A stretch of 64,000 nt of DNA from Halosolutus amylolyticus (GCF_023566055.1 NZ_JALIQP010000008.1:62001-126000); one strand, 5' to 3'; counted from the stretch's first letter, positions 34,207-43,444 are shown. Numbers and translations: made by a program. Notes: generated by a model not told the origin, from the sequence alone.

Positions 34207-36177
34207 TTAGCTGTTCGCGTAGCCGATTAGCGCTGCGTCCGCGTCGTCTTCGGATTCGTTGTCGTCGAAGTCGTCGTCGGTCTCGTTGTCGTCGAAGTCG
34301 TCGTCCTCGTCGTCGAGGCCGTCGTCTTCGTCGGTTTCGTTGTCGTCGAGACCGTCGTCGTCATCGAGTTCGTCCTCCTCTGCTTCGGTCAGTTCGATCT
34401 CGGCGACCTCACCGAACTCGTCGCTGAGGACCATGTGGACGTACTCGCCGGGTTCGATGTCAGTCGTGTCGACGTCGAACTCGACGGTTTCGTTCTCCCC
34501 AGCGTCCAGCGTCACGTTCTGTGAGTCGACGAGGTCACCCTCCAGTCGGAACTGGATCTCCTGGGTGTCTTCCTCGTCGGTGGGGTTCGAGATCTCCGCG
34601 GAGACGGTGATCTCGTCACCGGCGGTCGCGCTCTCCGGCGCATCGAGGTTCTCGACGGTGAAGGAGTCGGATACCTCCTCGTCGACCTCGTCTTCGTCGT
34701 CGGTGACGTTGTCATCGACGTCGTCCTCGTCGTCGAGGGCGTCTTCGTCATCAGTGACGTTCTCATCGAGGTCATCCTCGTCGTCGAGGGCGTCCTCGTC
34801 GTCAGTGACGTTGTCGTCGAGTTCGTCCTCGTCGTCGGTGACGTTCTCTTCGAGGTCGTCCTCATCGTCGGTGACGTTCTCATCGACGTCGTCCTCGTCG
34901 TCGAGGGCGTCTTCGTCGTCAGTGACGTTCTCGTCGAGGTCGTCCTCCTCGTCGACATCGTCCGGTTCCTCGACGACGTCGTCTTCTTCGACGTCACCGA
35001 TGACGAACACGTAGACGGTCGCCTCTTCGATGGTGATCTCGATGACGCGCTCGTCCTCGGCGGGTTCCTCATCGACCGGCTCTTCCTCAACCGGTTCTTC
35101 GTCGACCGGCTCTTCCTCAACCGGTTCTTCGTCGACCGGTTCTTCCTCAACTGGTTCTTCCTCAACTGGTTCTTCCTCAACTGGTTCTTCGTCGACCGGC
35201 TCTTCCTCAGCAGCTTCGACCGTTAGCGTCGCGGTCTGGTTGGCGTCCTCGGTGTACACGCCGTGCGTGTAGTCACCGGGTTCGAGCGCTGCCGTATCGA
35301 TCCCTTCGAACGTGACGGTCTCGTTCTCGTCACCGGCCAGGGTGACTTCTTCGCTCGCGAGCGCCTCGCCGTCAACGCGGAATTCGACCGTCTGCGTGGC
35401 TTCCGCTTCGCCGGTGTTCGTGATCGTCGCGGAGACGTCGATGACGTCTCCCTGGGTGACGGTCACGTCCATCGGCTCGAGGTTACTGACGTCGAAATCC
35501 CCGACTTCGGTTTCTTCGGAGTCGTCAGGTGCTTCGTCGACCGGTTCCTCGTCGACGGCGCCGTCCTCGACGGTGACCACAGCGTCGTCGGTCACCGGTT
35601 CGTCGTCAGGCGTGAGGTACGGACCGTCCTGCTGACCATCGGTCTCGACGAAGTCGTACGTCTGGTTGTCGTTCGTGTCGCGATGGGGCATCGCGATGAG
35701 GGTCTCGTCCTCCTCGAGCGGTTCGTCGAGCGTCACCGTGACGTTCTCGTGCGTTCCCGGTTCGAGATACTCCGACGTGCCGATGACGCTCCCGATCACG
35801 TTACCCACGAGCAGGCTGCTGTCGTGGATCGTGACGAAACCGCCGCTGGCCATCGTGACGTTCTGGACGACGACCGTCTCACCGTCGGTCGTCTGGTCCT
35901 CGAACGTCACCATCGCGGACTGGGTTCCCTCTTCCGGAGTTTCTTCGAGTCCGTCGTCGGGTGTCTCGTTGTCCGCGGTCTCGTTATCGTCGCCCTCCGA
36001 GACCGTCTCGGTATCGTCGTCCGAGACTGTCTCGTTGTCTGTCTCGATATCACCGTCGCTGGCGCTGTCGTCCTCCTGAACGGATGCCGCAGGGGCAGCC
36101 CCTGCAACCATCGCCCCGCTCGAGGACAACAGCATCAGCGCGGTGAGTACTACGAGTAGTTGATTGCGTGCGTTCAT
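34207..36177 (-). CDS. secreted acidic repeat protein with DUF7282-like and two CARDB-like domains
   Basis: A 656-residue protein with a Sec signal peptide (about 1-31). Order: acidic linker; DUF7282-like domain (about 86-205) with MASGGFVTIHDSS; CARDB-like domain (about 228-320); an E-E-P-V-D/E repeat (324-375); a short strand; an Asp-rich repeat with six NVT sequons (411-500); a second CARDB-like domain (505-598); and an acidic tail with NET and NES sequons. There is no C-terminal transmembrane helix or PGF-CTERM motif, which related proteins usually have, so anchoring is unexplained. Likely a stalk-like, heavily glycosylated surface or matrix protein. Confidence 0.75.
   Translation of the reverse strand: MNARNQLLVVLTALMLLSSSGAMVAGAAPAASVQEDDSASDGDIETDNETVSDDDTETVSEGDDNETADNETPDDGLEETPEEGTQSAMVTFEDQTTDGETVVVQNVTMASGGFVTIHDSSLLVGNVIGSVIGTSEYLEPGTHENVTVTLDEPLEEDETLIAMPHRDTNDNQTYDFVETDGQQDGPYLTPDDEPVTDDAVVTVEDGAVDEEPVDEAPDDSEETEVGDFDVSNLEPMDVTVTQGDVIDVSATITNTGEAEATQTVEFRVDGEALASEEVTLAGDENETVTFEGIDTAALEPGDYTHGVYTEDANQTATLTVEAAEEEPVDEEPVEEEPVEEEPVEEEPVDEEPVEEEPVDEEPVEEEPVDEEPAEDERVIEITIEEATVYVFVIGDVEEDDVVEEPDDVDEEDDLDENVTDDEDALDDEDDVDENVTDDEDDLEENVTDDEDELDDNVTDDEDALDDEDDLDENVTDDEDALDDEDDVDDNVTDDEDEVDEEVSDSFTVENLDAPESATAGDEITVSAEISNPTDEEDTQEIQFRLEGDLVDSQNVTLDAGENETVEFDVDTTDIEPGEYVHMVLSDEFGEVAEIELTEAEEDELDDDDGLDDNETDEDDGLDDEDDDFDDNETDDDFDDNESEDDADAALIGYANS
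34678..34947 (-). repeat. Asp-rich coding repeat with six NVT sequons
   Basis: Tandem units of 11 or 17 codons encode variants of D-E-N-V-T-D-D-E-D. The sequon asparagines are spaced 17, 11, 11, 17 and 17 residues apart. The nucleotide copies are near identical, which points to recent unit gain or loss. Confidence 0.85.
35053..35208 (-). repeat. E-E-P-V coding repeat
   Basis: About ten copies of a five-codon unit encoding E-E/D-E-P-V. Copies alternate between GTCGACCGG- and CTCAACCGG/TGG-type codons on the plus strand, so the unit of expansion was probably 10 codons. Confidence 0.85.
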
Positions 36178-36390
36178 GTCTTGTGCCGTGAAGGCATTCC
36201 CGAATCGATGGCTGGGGCGTATAAACCGACACTACCATTACGGCGAGAAACTGGATACTACGCGGGCAGCGGCGGTTTCAGTGACACCTTCGACGCTGGA
36301 AAACCACGATTGCTGATACTCCTCGACGTCGAGTCTATCACCGTCGACAGCCGATCGCTCTTCGACGTCGACCGATCCGTGCCGAGAGCA

Positions 36391-36876
36391 CTAGTCGTTC
36401 TGCGGACGTTCCGGCGATTTCGAGGCGGTCGGCTCGTGGCCGGACAGGCACACCAGGTTTTCCCGCCCGAGACGGAGTTTCGTCACCTGCCCGTCCTCCT
36501 CCAGGTCCGCGAGGAGTCGGCTCACCTTCGCTTTCGACCAGTCGACGGCGTTGACGATTTCCGACTGTTTCATTCGGCCCCCGTTCTCGGTGATCAGCTG
36601 GCGGACTTTCTCTCGATCGGTCAGGAACTCGTCGGTCCCCGTTTCGGAATCGGCCGTCGACGTCATCGCGTTCGCGTCCTCGAGTCGGTTCCGGAGCGCG
36701 AGGACACCGCCGAGAACTGCCAGTGCAACGATCCCCGCCAGCGCTGCCAGGTGGGGCCCCCACTGGAGTTGTACGGGTGCCAGCGGCTGGACGGCGTCCG
36801 GAACCGCCGTGAGGACGGTCGACGATGCGAACGCGACGGCGGTTATCGATATGTGGAGGGTCATGGCAGCTAGCAT
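36391..36876 (-). CDS. membrane-anchored winged-helix regulator (DUF7343/MarR-like)
   Basis: A 161-residue protein; ATG 36864 is an alternative start. Two hydrophobic segments (about 5-25 and 43-62) precede a cytoplasmic winged helix: LTDREKVRQLITENGGRMKQSEIVNAVDWSKAKVSRLLADLEEDGQV. This order (membrane segments, then winged helix with D-W-S-K-A-K-V-S-R) matches a haloarchaeal group of membrane-anchored regulators. A palindromic TATA-like CTTATAAG at 36938-36945 lies about 60 nt upstream. Target unknown. Confidence 0.78.
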   Translation of the reverse strand: MLAAMTLHISITAVAFASSTVLTAVPDAVQPLAPVQLQWGPHLAALAGIVALAVLGGVLALRNRLEDANAMTSTADSETGTDEFLTDREKVRQLITENGGRMKQSEIVNAVDWSKAKVSRLLADLEEDGQVTKLRLGRENLVCLSGHEPTASKSPERPQND

Positions 36877-37339
36877 GGGAAGTCCTCGCTCACGGTTCTC
36901 CCGTCCTGTACCGTCGTGACCGGCCTACAAAGTATTTCTTATAAGACATGTTGTGTTACGATTCGGTCTGTATCTCATCCCGCGTGGAACGTTCGATCAG
37001 CCAGCCCTCAGGGGAGTTCGGTACCGGTCGTATTCAGCAGGTGCCTACCGGTTCCGCCTGTCGGTTCCCCGGTCGGTACGGTCGTCGTTCGTGAGGCTGA
37101 TACGCAGTTGCCCGAGCCAGCGAATAAACACGATCGGACGTTCGTAACTATTAGATCGAATTATATCCGGGTTTACGGTGTAAGTTATAATTTCGATGAC
37201 TGTACGTACGCCTTACACACTCCTGGACGTGTATTTGTCCAGCACACTTATTAGGTTCGAGACCTGCCAGTACACTCATGTACCCGTCACTGTGGCAACG
37301 ATCCTCGCGAAGAACCACGTTCGGGTACGGGCTACACAG
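36877..37339. other. divergent intergenic region, AT-rich
   Basis: This 463-bp gap holds the palindrome CTTATAAG (36938-36945), likely part of the promoter for the minus-strand regulator, and AT-rich bases 37150-37195 (TTATATCC, TTATAATTTC) that may serve the MaoC gene. No gene recognised. Confidence 0.5.
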
Positions 37340-37993
37340 ATGACTTCGCTCTCACAGACGATCCGGGCCTGGTCCCGCGCATCCGATCACGTCGTCGCGA
37401 GTATGCGGGAAGCGAACCGGGCGACGTTCGCCGCACTGGGTGTTCCAGCGACTCCCACGAACGACCGCGACGGAGGCAATGGAACGGCGATCGCCGGCAC
37501 CAGTGATGACCAGTCGATCGGCGACGGGTCGTCAGTGTCGACGATCGGTCACGAGGAGTGGGAGACCAGTCGGACGGTCGACGACCCCTCGGCGATCGCC
37601 GTCGGCGACACCGTGACGTTCGCCAAGACGATCGACGAATCGGACGTCGCGGACTTCGCCTTCGCCAGCGGCGACACGAACCGGCTCCACCTCGACGATT
37701 CGTTCGCCGGGCAGACGCGGTTCGGCGGCCGGATCGCACACGGCACGCTCGTCTCGGGCCTGATCAGCGCCGCACTCGCCCGGATTCCGGGCGTCACCGT
37801 CTATCTCTCCCAGGACCTCGAGTTCCGCGGCCCCGTCGCCGTCGGTGACGAGTTGACGGCGACCGTAGAAGTCCTCGAGGACCTCGGTGGCGACCGGTAC
37901 CGCCTCGAGACGATCGTCGAAACTGCGTCCGAACCCGTCGTCACCGGCGAAGCAGTGGTCCTCGTCGACCCGCTTCCGGACTCGGCCGTCTAG
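37340..37993 (+). CDS. MaoC-family enoyl-CoA hydratase
   Basis: A 217-residue protein. After an N-terminal ~90-residue variable part, the hotdog-fold hydratase domain contains FASGDTNRLHLDD near residue 119, equivalent to the R-specific hydratase motif with Asp, Asn and His (the usual Pro after Asn is Arg). It would hydrate 2-enoyl-CoA to R-3-hydroxyacyl-CoA, as in polyhydroxyalkanoate or fatty-acid metabolism. A thiolase lies at 47147, but the two genes are not linked in an operon. The stop overlaps the convergent membrane gene by four bases. Confidence 0.82.
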   Translation: MTSLSQTIRAWSRASDHVVASMREANRATFAALGVPATPTNDRDGGNGTAIAGTSDDQSIGDGSSVSTIGHEEWETSRTVDDPSAIAVGDTVTFAKTIDESDVADFAFASGDTNRLHLDDSFAGQTRFGGRIAHGTLVSGLISAALARIPGVTVYLSQDLEFRGPVAVGDELTATVEVLEDLGGDRYRLETIVETASEPVVTGEAVVLVDPLPDSAV

Positions 37994-38349
37994 ACTCCCG
38001 GCACGCCGGCGGCCTCGAACCCCATCACGCCGAGGATCGCGAGGACGTACAGGACGACCAGGACCGAGAGCCAGGCGACGATGGTGATCGCGGCGGCGTC
38101 GACCCACCCGCCGGGATAGCGCGCATTGATCACCGCGAGGTACGCGATGAAGACGAGCAAGGGGCCGAGTAACGGGATCCATCCGAAGAAGAATCCCACG
38201 AGGCCCCAGACGATCGCCCCGATGAGTGCAGTGACGATGGCGTACGTGTAGTCCGCCGCGTCGACGACCACGCTTGCACCGACGTAGATTCCCAGTGCAC
38301 CGATGAGTAGGCTCACGGTGAAGACGATCGCGCTTTCGAGTAGCGTCAT
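37990..38349 (-). CDS. small four-helix membrane protein
   Basis: A 119-residue protein that is almost wholly hydrophobic, with about four transmembrane segments and a short WVDAA loop. It begins MTLLESAIVFTVSLLIG. I recognise it only as a conserved haloarchaeal membrane protein of unknown function. Convergent with the MaoC gene (4-nt overlap). Confidence 0.7.
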   Translation of the reverse strand: MTLLESAIVFTVSLLIGALGIYVGASVVVDAADYTYAIVTALIGAIVWGLVGFFFGWIPLLGPLLVFIAYLAVINARYPGGWVDAAAITIVAWLSVLVVLYVLAILGVMGFEAAGVPGV

Positions 38350-38590
38350 ACGGATCAGTGAGGCAGTCGATACCGATAGTTATCTCTCACCTACGCCAAT
38401 GAGAAGCGGGGTTACCGACCCGTGCGGTGGCACTGACGCGGTTTCAGGCTCTCGGCCCCGTGGGCGAAATCAAGCAGTGATTTCGTAACGATTATCGACC
38501 GTTTTGTTCCCTCAGCGAGGTGGTTCGAGACGGTCCGGTATCGACGAACGTCGTCGATCCGAACTCGATTCTCGAAAACTGGGCGCGTGG

Positions 38591-39580
38591 TCAGCTGTAA
38601 CTGGTGTGTTCGGCGTTCTGGTCGGCCGTCCCGTCCACGATCGGCGCGATGGACGTCCCGTCGGCGAGCGATCGAAGCCCCGATTCGAGGCTCACGCGGG
38701 GTTCGAACCCCAGTTCCCGCGTCGCCCTGGTGAGGTCGGCACCGCTGTGCCTGATGTCGCCGGCCCGGGGGTCCTTGTGGACGATCGGGGACGACGAGTT
38801 GGTCACGTCACGGATCGTCTTCGCCAGATCCTCGATCGAGACCCGATCGCCGGTGCCGACGTTGTACGCGGCTCCGACCTCGTCGGTCGTCGCCGCGCGC
38901 AGGTTCGCCATGACGACGTCGCTGACGTGGACGAAGTCGCGCGTCTGTTCGCCGTCGCCCTCGATCGTGATCGGTTCGTCCGCGCGCGCCTGCTCGAGAA
39001 ACGTCGAGATCACCCCGCTGTAGGGACCGCGCTGGCGGGGGCCGTAGACGTTGAAGTACCGCAACGCGACGGTCGGAAGATCGTATAGATCTTCATAGAG
39101 CCGGGCGTACTGGTCGATCGCCAGCTTCTGGACGCCGTACGGCGACGTCGGCTCGGTCGGGGCCGTTTCCGGGACCGGTAACTCCGACGGATGGCCGTAG
39201 ACGGCCGCGCTCGAGGCGAAGACGACCCTGGCGTCTTCCTGTCTGGCCTGTTCTAGCACCAGCAGGCCCGCGTCGAGGTTGGTTCGGTTCGACCGGCGCG
39301 GTTCGTCGACGGTCCGGGAGACGCTGACGACCGCAGCCTGGTGGAAGATTACGTCGACGCCGCGGGCGGCCTCCTGGAGCGCGATCGGGTCGCGAACGTC
39401 GCCCTCGATCACCGTCACGTCGTCGGGCAGGTGCTCGCGCGATCCGGTCGAGAAGTCGTCGAGAACGCGAACCTCGTTGTCCGGAGCCAGGGCCTCGACG
39501 AGGTGGCTCCCGACGAACCCTGCACCGCCGGTCACCAGTACCGTCCTGTTGCAGAGCCGTTCGGGCGCGTGTGTTCCCAT
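38591..39580 (-). CDS. NAD-dependent nucleotide-sugar epimerase (extended SDR, GalE-like)
   Basis: A 329-residue extended short-chain dehydrogenase. It has TGGAGFVGSH near residue 17, DDFSTGSREHL, the catalytic Ser-Ala-Ala region FASSAAVYG, and YGVQK for Tyr and Lys. The C-terminal half with NVYGPRQRGPYSG and DFVHVSDVV matches UDP-glucose 4-epimerase-like proteins. It probably interconverts UDP-sugars for glycan synthesis. Not adjacent to the UDP-GlcNAc3NAcA operon; it is divergent from dihydroorotase. Confidence 0.85.
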   Translation of the reverse strand: MGTHAPERLCNRTVLVTGGAGFVGSHLVEALAPDNEVRVLDDFSTGSREHLPDDVTVIEGDVRDPIALQEAARGVDVIFHQAAVVSVSRTVDEPRRSNRTNLDAGLLVLEQARQEDARVVFASSAAVYGHPSELPVPETAPTEPTSPYGVQKLAIDQYARLYEDLYDLPTVALRYFNVYGPRQRGPYSGVISTFLEQARADEPITIEGDGEQTRDFVHVSDVVMANLRAATTDEVGAAYNVGTGDRVSIEDLAKTIRDVTNSSSPIVHKDPRAGDIRHSGADLTRATRELGFEPRVSLESGLRSLADGTSIAPIVDGTADQNAEHTSYS

Positions 39581-39747
39581 CGTCGTCGACCACGGGCTTC
39601 GCGGTGTTTAGTATCGCTTCGGTACCAGTAGCTACGCCCGACCTACGATCGAGTACCGCGTCGCTACAGGACCGTCGACGGCGGGGCCGTCTCGACCGGC
39701 GAGCGGGCAACAGAACCTATATGCGCGCCCCTCCACAACCCCCGGCA

Positions 39748-41121
39748 ATGACCGTTGACCTCGTCGTGCGAAACTGTACCGTCGTGACGCCCGCGGGGCG
39801 GGCCCCCGATGCGGGCGTCGCTGTCGAGGACGGCCGGATTGCGGCCGTCGGCCGGTCCGATCGGCTTCCCGAGGCCGATCGGGTCCTCGACGCCGACGGC
39901 GCCATCCTCGTCCCCGGCATCGTCGACTGCCACATCCACAACCGCGAACCCGGCCTCGAGTACAAGGAAGACTGGGAGTCCGCGACCCGCGCCGCGGCGG
40001 CGGGCGGCGTGACGACCGTCGTCGGGATGCCAAACACCGATCCGGTGATCGATCGACCCGAACACCTCGAGTTGAAGTACGAGCGCGGTGAGGAGTCGGC
40101 CCACGTCGACTTCCAGAGCTACGCCGTCGTCACCTCTGAGAACCTCGATCTGATCCCGAACCTCGACCGGGCCGGCGTCCTCGGCTACAAGATTTTCCTC
40201 GGGTCGACGGTGGGGGACGTCCCGCCGCCGAACGACGGCGAGATCCTCGAGGCGATGGAACGGATCCGCGAGACGGGCAAGCGACTCGGCTTCCACGAGG
40301 AGAACGGGGAGATCATCGATCACTACACCGAACGGTTCAAAACGGCGGGGAAGAACGAGCCGATCGACCACTCCCACTCACGGCCGGTGATCGCCGAACG
40401 GGAGGCCGTCGAGCGAATGGTTACCTTCGCCGAGGAAACGGGCGCGAAGGTTCACATGTTCCACGTCTCGTCGGGATCGGCCGCCGAGGCCGTGGCCCGC
40501 GGGAAGGACCGCGGCGTGGACGTGACCGCCGAGACGACGCCCCACTACCTCTGGTTCACCGAGGACGTGATGCGCGAGAAGGGGAACCCGGCACGCATCC
40601 AGCCCCCCATCCGCGACGCCGCGGAACGGGAGAAACTGTGGGACGTGGGCATCGACGACGGCGCGATCGACTGTTTCGCGACCGACCACGCGCCGCACAC
40701 CCCCGAGGAAAAGCTGGTGGACGATCCGTTCGGCAACACGTGGGACGCCATCTCGGGCTTCGTCGGCCTCGAGACCGAGGTGCCGGTGATGCTCACCTTC
40801 GTCGACCAGGGCCGATTCACGCTCGAGGAGTGGGTGCGACGCCACTCGACCCGCCCCGCACAGATCTGGGGGATGTACCCGCAGAAGGGGTCGCTCCAGA
40901 TCGGCACCGACGCCGACTTCACGATCGTCGATCCCGATCGCGAGTGGACCCTCGAGGACGCGTCGGAACTCCATTCGAAGAACTGCGTGACGCCGTTCGA
41001 GGGCGAGTCGTTCGTCGGGGACGCGATCGCGACCGTCGTCCGCGGCGAGATCGTCTTCGAGGACGGTGCGGTCGTCGGCGAGTCGGGGTACGGGACTCGG
41101 GTCGCAGTAGACGAGGCGTAG
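39748..41121 (+). CDS. pyrC: dihydroorotase (or related cyclic amidohydrolase)
   Basis: A 457-residue amidohydrolase from ATG 39748. Metal ligands are visible: [10 protein letters not shown] near residue 58, the carboxylated lysine in [11 protein letters not shown] near residue 149, and [13 protein letters not shown] near residue 310. This set fits type I dihydroorotase, and the presence of pyrD at 46006 is mildly supportive, though allantoinase is not excluded. The reaction is cyclisation of carbamoyl aspartate in pyrimidine synthesis. The start follows GGCA and sits 167 bp from the divergent epimerase. Confidence 0.83.
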   Translation: MTVDLVVRNCTVVTPAGRAPDAGVAVEDGRIAAVGRSDRLPEADRVLDADGAILVPGIVDCHIHNREPGLEYKEDWESATRAAAAGGVTTVVGMPNTDPVIDRPEHLELKYERGEESAHVDFQSYAVVTSENLDLIPNLDRAGVLGYKIFLGSTVGDVPPPNDGEILEAMERIRETGKRLGFHEENGEIIDHYTERFKTAGKNEPIDHSHSRPVIAEREAVERMVTFAEETGAKVHMFHVSSGSAAEAVARGKDRGVDVTAETTPHYLWFTEDVMREKGNPARIQPPIRDAAEREKLWDVGIDDGAIDCFATDHAPHTPEEKLVDDPFGNTWDAISGFVGLETEVPVMLTFVDQGRFTLEEWVRRHSTRPAQIWGMYPQKGSLQIGTDADFTIVDPDREWTLEDASELHSKNCVTPFEGESFVGDAIATVVRGEIVFEDGAVVGESGYGTRVAVDEA

Positions 41122-41320
41122 GGCGAGGAACGCAGTCCCTTCCGGCTAACTATCGGAAATAGCTGTTTTCGACGGTCGCGGCACGAGAGAGACGAGCAAT
41201 ACGGGTACAGGTCCGTTTCGATCGAGAATCGACCGATCAACGTCGACCTGTGATCTCCCTCGACTGCGAAGCCGTTCTCTGACGGGATAGAGGGACTCTC
41301 TAGCCGGTATCCTGCCTGTG

Positions 41321-41329
41321 TATATATAC
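41321..41329 (+). promoter_or_regulatory. TATA box upstream of the structured leader
   Basis: TATATATAC is the best TATA match in the window. With normal archaeal spacing, transcription would begin near 41347-41355, so the message would carry a leader of about 115-120 nt before the ATG at 41470, long for a haloarchaeon. Confidence 0.7.
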
Positions 41330-41362
41330 GCCCCTCCGTGTCGCCCGTTCTGGTACCCTACT

Positions 41363-41462
41363 TCAGGGGACTCAGCCTTCGCTTGGCCCGAAGGATCGTG
41401 ACGCGGTGTGGCCGCGTCGTGGGGGGATCACCTCGCGCTGACTGTCCCCTGATCAGGGGGTG
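41363..41462 (+). promoter_or_regulatory. structured 5' leader with two exclusive folds, possible riboswitch-like control
   Basis: Bases 41363-41371 pair perfectly over 9 bp with 41444-41452, enclosing two more hairpins: 41376-41394 (6-bp stem CCTTCG/CGAAGG) and 41400-41418 (7-bp stem GACGCGG/CCGCGTC). In the alternative state 41446-41450 pairs with 41455-41459 around a GATC loop. That second hairpin contains the Shine-Dalgarno-like AGGGGGTG (41455-41462), which ends 7 nt before the ATG. So pairing with the distal strand would free the ribosome site and the local hairpin would hide it. All pairings are seen directly; regulation and any ligand are inference. Confidence 0.55.
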
Positions 41463-41469
41463 GAAACCT

Positions 41470-43101
41470 ATGACGGAACAACCAAATTCGAATCCGGTTT
41501 CGAGGCGAAACGTTCTGGGGGCACTCGGCGCGATCGGCGTCGGTGGCGCTCTCGCAGGTGCAGGTACGAGTGCGTTCTTCAGTGATAAAGAGACGTTCGA
41601 GGGCAACGAACTCGTTGCCGGCGAACTCGATCTCAAACTCGACTGGGAAGAACACTACAGTGACTGGAGCGAAGACGAACTGAAGGACGTCGGAGACTGG
41701 AGTATGGAGCCAGGTGATGGTCTCTTTGGCTTCCCTTCGACTGCGCCGACTGCGGAACAGTCCGTGTTCGTCGAGAACGAACAACAGTTCATGAAAAACA
41801 CCGCCATCGAGGCATTTCCGGATCAAACAAAGACGACGAACGTTGAAACAGCGATCGAGAAAGATCACTACGACGCTCAGCGCCAGGATCTGGACGACGA
41901 AATCTGTGACCTGAAGGCAGATCTCGATTATGTGCTGAGCCATCCCTATCGAACGCGTGGGACCTTCGGCGGTGATCCGAACCCACAGACCACCAAGCCC
42001 GGGGATCCGCTCATCAACATCTCGGACGTGAAGCCGGGTGACTTCGGCGAGCTGACGCTGAGCTTCCACCTCTGTGGAAACCCAGGCTACGTCTGGCTGA
42101 CCGGAAATCTCGTCGATGCGAACGAGAACGGGCATACCGAACCCGAGCGCAAAGACCCCGACGAAATTACCGACGACGACCCCGACGTCGACGGCGAGTA
42201 CGTCGAACTCCTGGACGAGATCAGGGCGTCGTTCTGGTACGACACCGGGATCGATGGCGAGTACGGCGCTGACCTGGACGACAAGGACCTCGGGGAGGGA
42301 AGCAACATTTTTGCGACTACCGGCGAGTCACTCCTTCCGCTTAGCGGGTCGCTCCGAAGCGTCCTCAGGGCACTCGAAAACGAAATGTTCCTCCTCGATC
42401 CGAAGCCCGTCTCGAACGGTGAGGACAAAAACGGTGGCAACGATGGAGACACTGTCCGGAAGGTTTCAGGATGGATCGACGAAGATACCGACGGAATAGA
42501 CGAGACCATCGTCACTGGTACCAACGATCGGTTCGGTGGTGCGAGAAACTACCAGTGCGCCGACTACGAGGAGCGCCTCGAGCGGTTCGAGCCCGGAAAC
42601 ATCGTCGGATCGGAGGTACTCAACCCGGACAATGCACCGATCGAACCCGGGATGGAATACGGTGGCTGTACCACGATTACTGTCGATTCCGTTGATCCCG
42701 ATGACGAAAATGGGAATATCACCCTCTCGTCGGACGGGCCCGTTATCATCGTCAGTGTGAAGGGTGGACCCAACGGCGAGCAGGTCTACGTGTTCGACGA
42801 ACCAGTCGTCCTCGATGGTGCGGAGTTTACGACTCCTGGTGATCACGGAATCAGTAACGTCGACGTGTGCTGTTTGCTCGACGGTGACGACGGTGATAAC
42901 GGCCACGATAACGGTAAGCGGCGGTGCTTCGAGAATTCGACGACGGCGTATATCGGCTTCGAATGGTGGCTCCCGGTCGACCACGCCAACGAGATTCAGG
43001 GCGATTCCGTCGCGTTCGACATCGGCTTCTACACCGAACAGTGCCGTCACAACGACGGTTCAGGGATGGATCGTGAGGAGAAGTCTGATCAACCGACGTA
43101 A
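41470..43101 (+). CDS. SipW-dependent-type secreted protein (TasA/camelysin-like signal)
   Basis: A 543-residue protein from ATG 41470. The signal region SRRNVLGALGAIGVGGALAG (also twin-arginine-like) is followed by TSAFFSDKETFEGNELVAG, the motif of substrates cut by SipW-type signal peptidases. Residues about 50-540 are an acidic beta-rich ectodomain with four or more paired cysteines in the second half and Asp/Asn-rich linkers. Proteins with this signal include TasA fibre proteins. A SipW-like peptidase lies at 44026 on the facing operon. The structured leader suggests post-transcriptional control. Confidence 0.8.
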   Translation: MTEQPNSNPVSRRNVLGALGAIGVGGALAGAGTSAFFSDKETFEGNELVAGELDLKLDWEEHYSDWSEDELKDVGDWSMEPGDGLFGFPSTAPTAEQSVFVENEQQFMKNTAIEAFPDQTKTTNVETAIEKDHYDAQRQDLDDEICDLKADLDYVLSHPYRTRGTFGGDPNPQTTKPGDPLINISDVKPGDFGELTLSFHLCGNPGYVWLTGNLVDANENGHTEPERKDPDEITDDDPDVDGEYVELLDEIRASFWYDTGIDGEYGADLDDKDLGEGSNIFATTGESLLPLSGSLRSVLRALENEMFLLDPKPVSNGEDKNGGNDGDTVRKVSGWIDEDTDGIDETIVTGTNDRFGGARNYQCADYEERLERFEPGNIVGSEVLNPDNAPIEPGMEYGGCTTITVDSVDPDDENGNITLSSDGPVIIVSVKGGPNGEQVYVFDEPVVLDGAEFTTPGDHGISNVDVCCLLDGDDGDNGHDNGKRRCFENSTTAYIGFEWWLPVDHANEIQGDSVAFDIGFYTEQCRHNDGSGMDREEKSDQPT

Positions 43102-43342
43102 GGAGCCGCTGTCGGCGACTCGGTACGATTTCATCGACGGCAGTCCCTGAACACTATTTTTTCGATCAAGATTTACACGGCCAGTCTTCCCGAATAACGC
43201 CGTCTGGAACACGGACCTCTAACGGACAAATGACCTCGGTGATCCGCAGGTTGTGACTGGTTCGTCACACAATCGATCTAGTCCACGGGACACGTGATCG
43301 CAACGGACGGGCAGAGCATTCCGTCGTCGAAAAGCGAGGGTC

Positions 43343-43444
43343 TCAGTCTTCGGGATCGGCAAAGACCGCCTCGGAATCTCCGTCCTCGGGGTCGGTATCC
43401 GATTCCTCTCCGTCTTCACTCTCTGCCTCGATTTCGGGTTGACT
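43343..43444 (-). other. in-frame acidic extension after the stop of the small SipW-type gene
   Basis: Directly after the TAA of the gene at 43445, the same frame stays open for 33 codons to a TGA at 43343-43345. The encoded residues (starting SQPEIEAESEDGEE, ending FADPED) are about half Asp and Glu, as in real haloarchaeal tails. This suggests the TAA is a recent truncation, or a sequencing error; programmed readthrough is less likely. Confidence 0.5.

Noticed and set aside
34678-35208. Tandem repeats resembling a CRISPR array
   Set aside because: Repeats are in frame, encode acidic peptides, and the intervals are not unique spacers.
39571-39747. Extended N terminus for dihydroorotase
   Set aside because: The extra 59 residues are Arg/Ser-rich without homology; the amidohydrolase fold starts right after ATG 39748.
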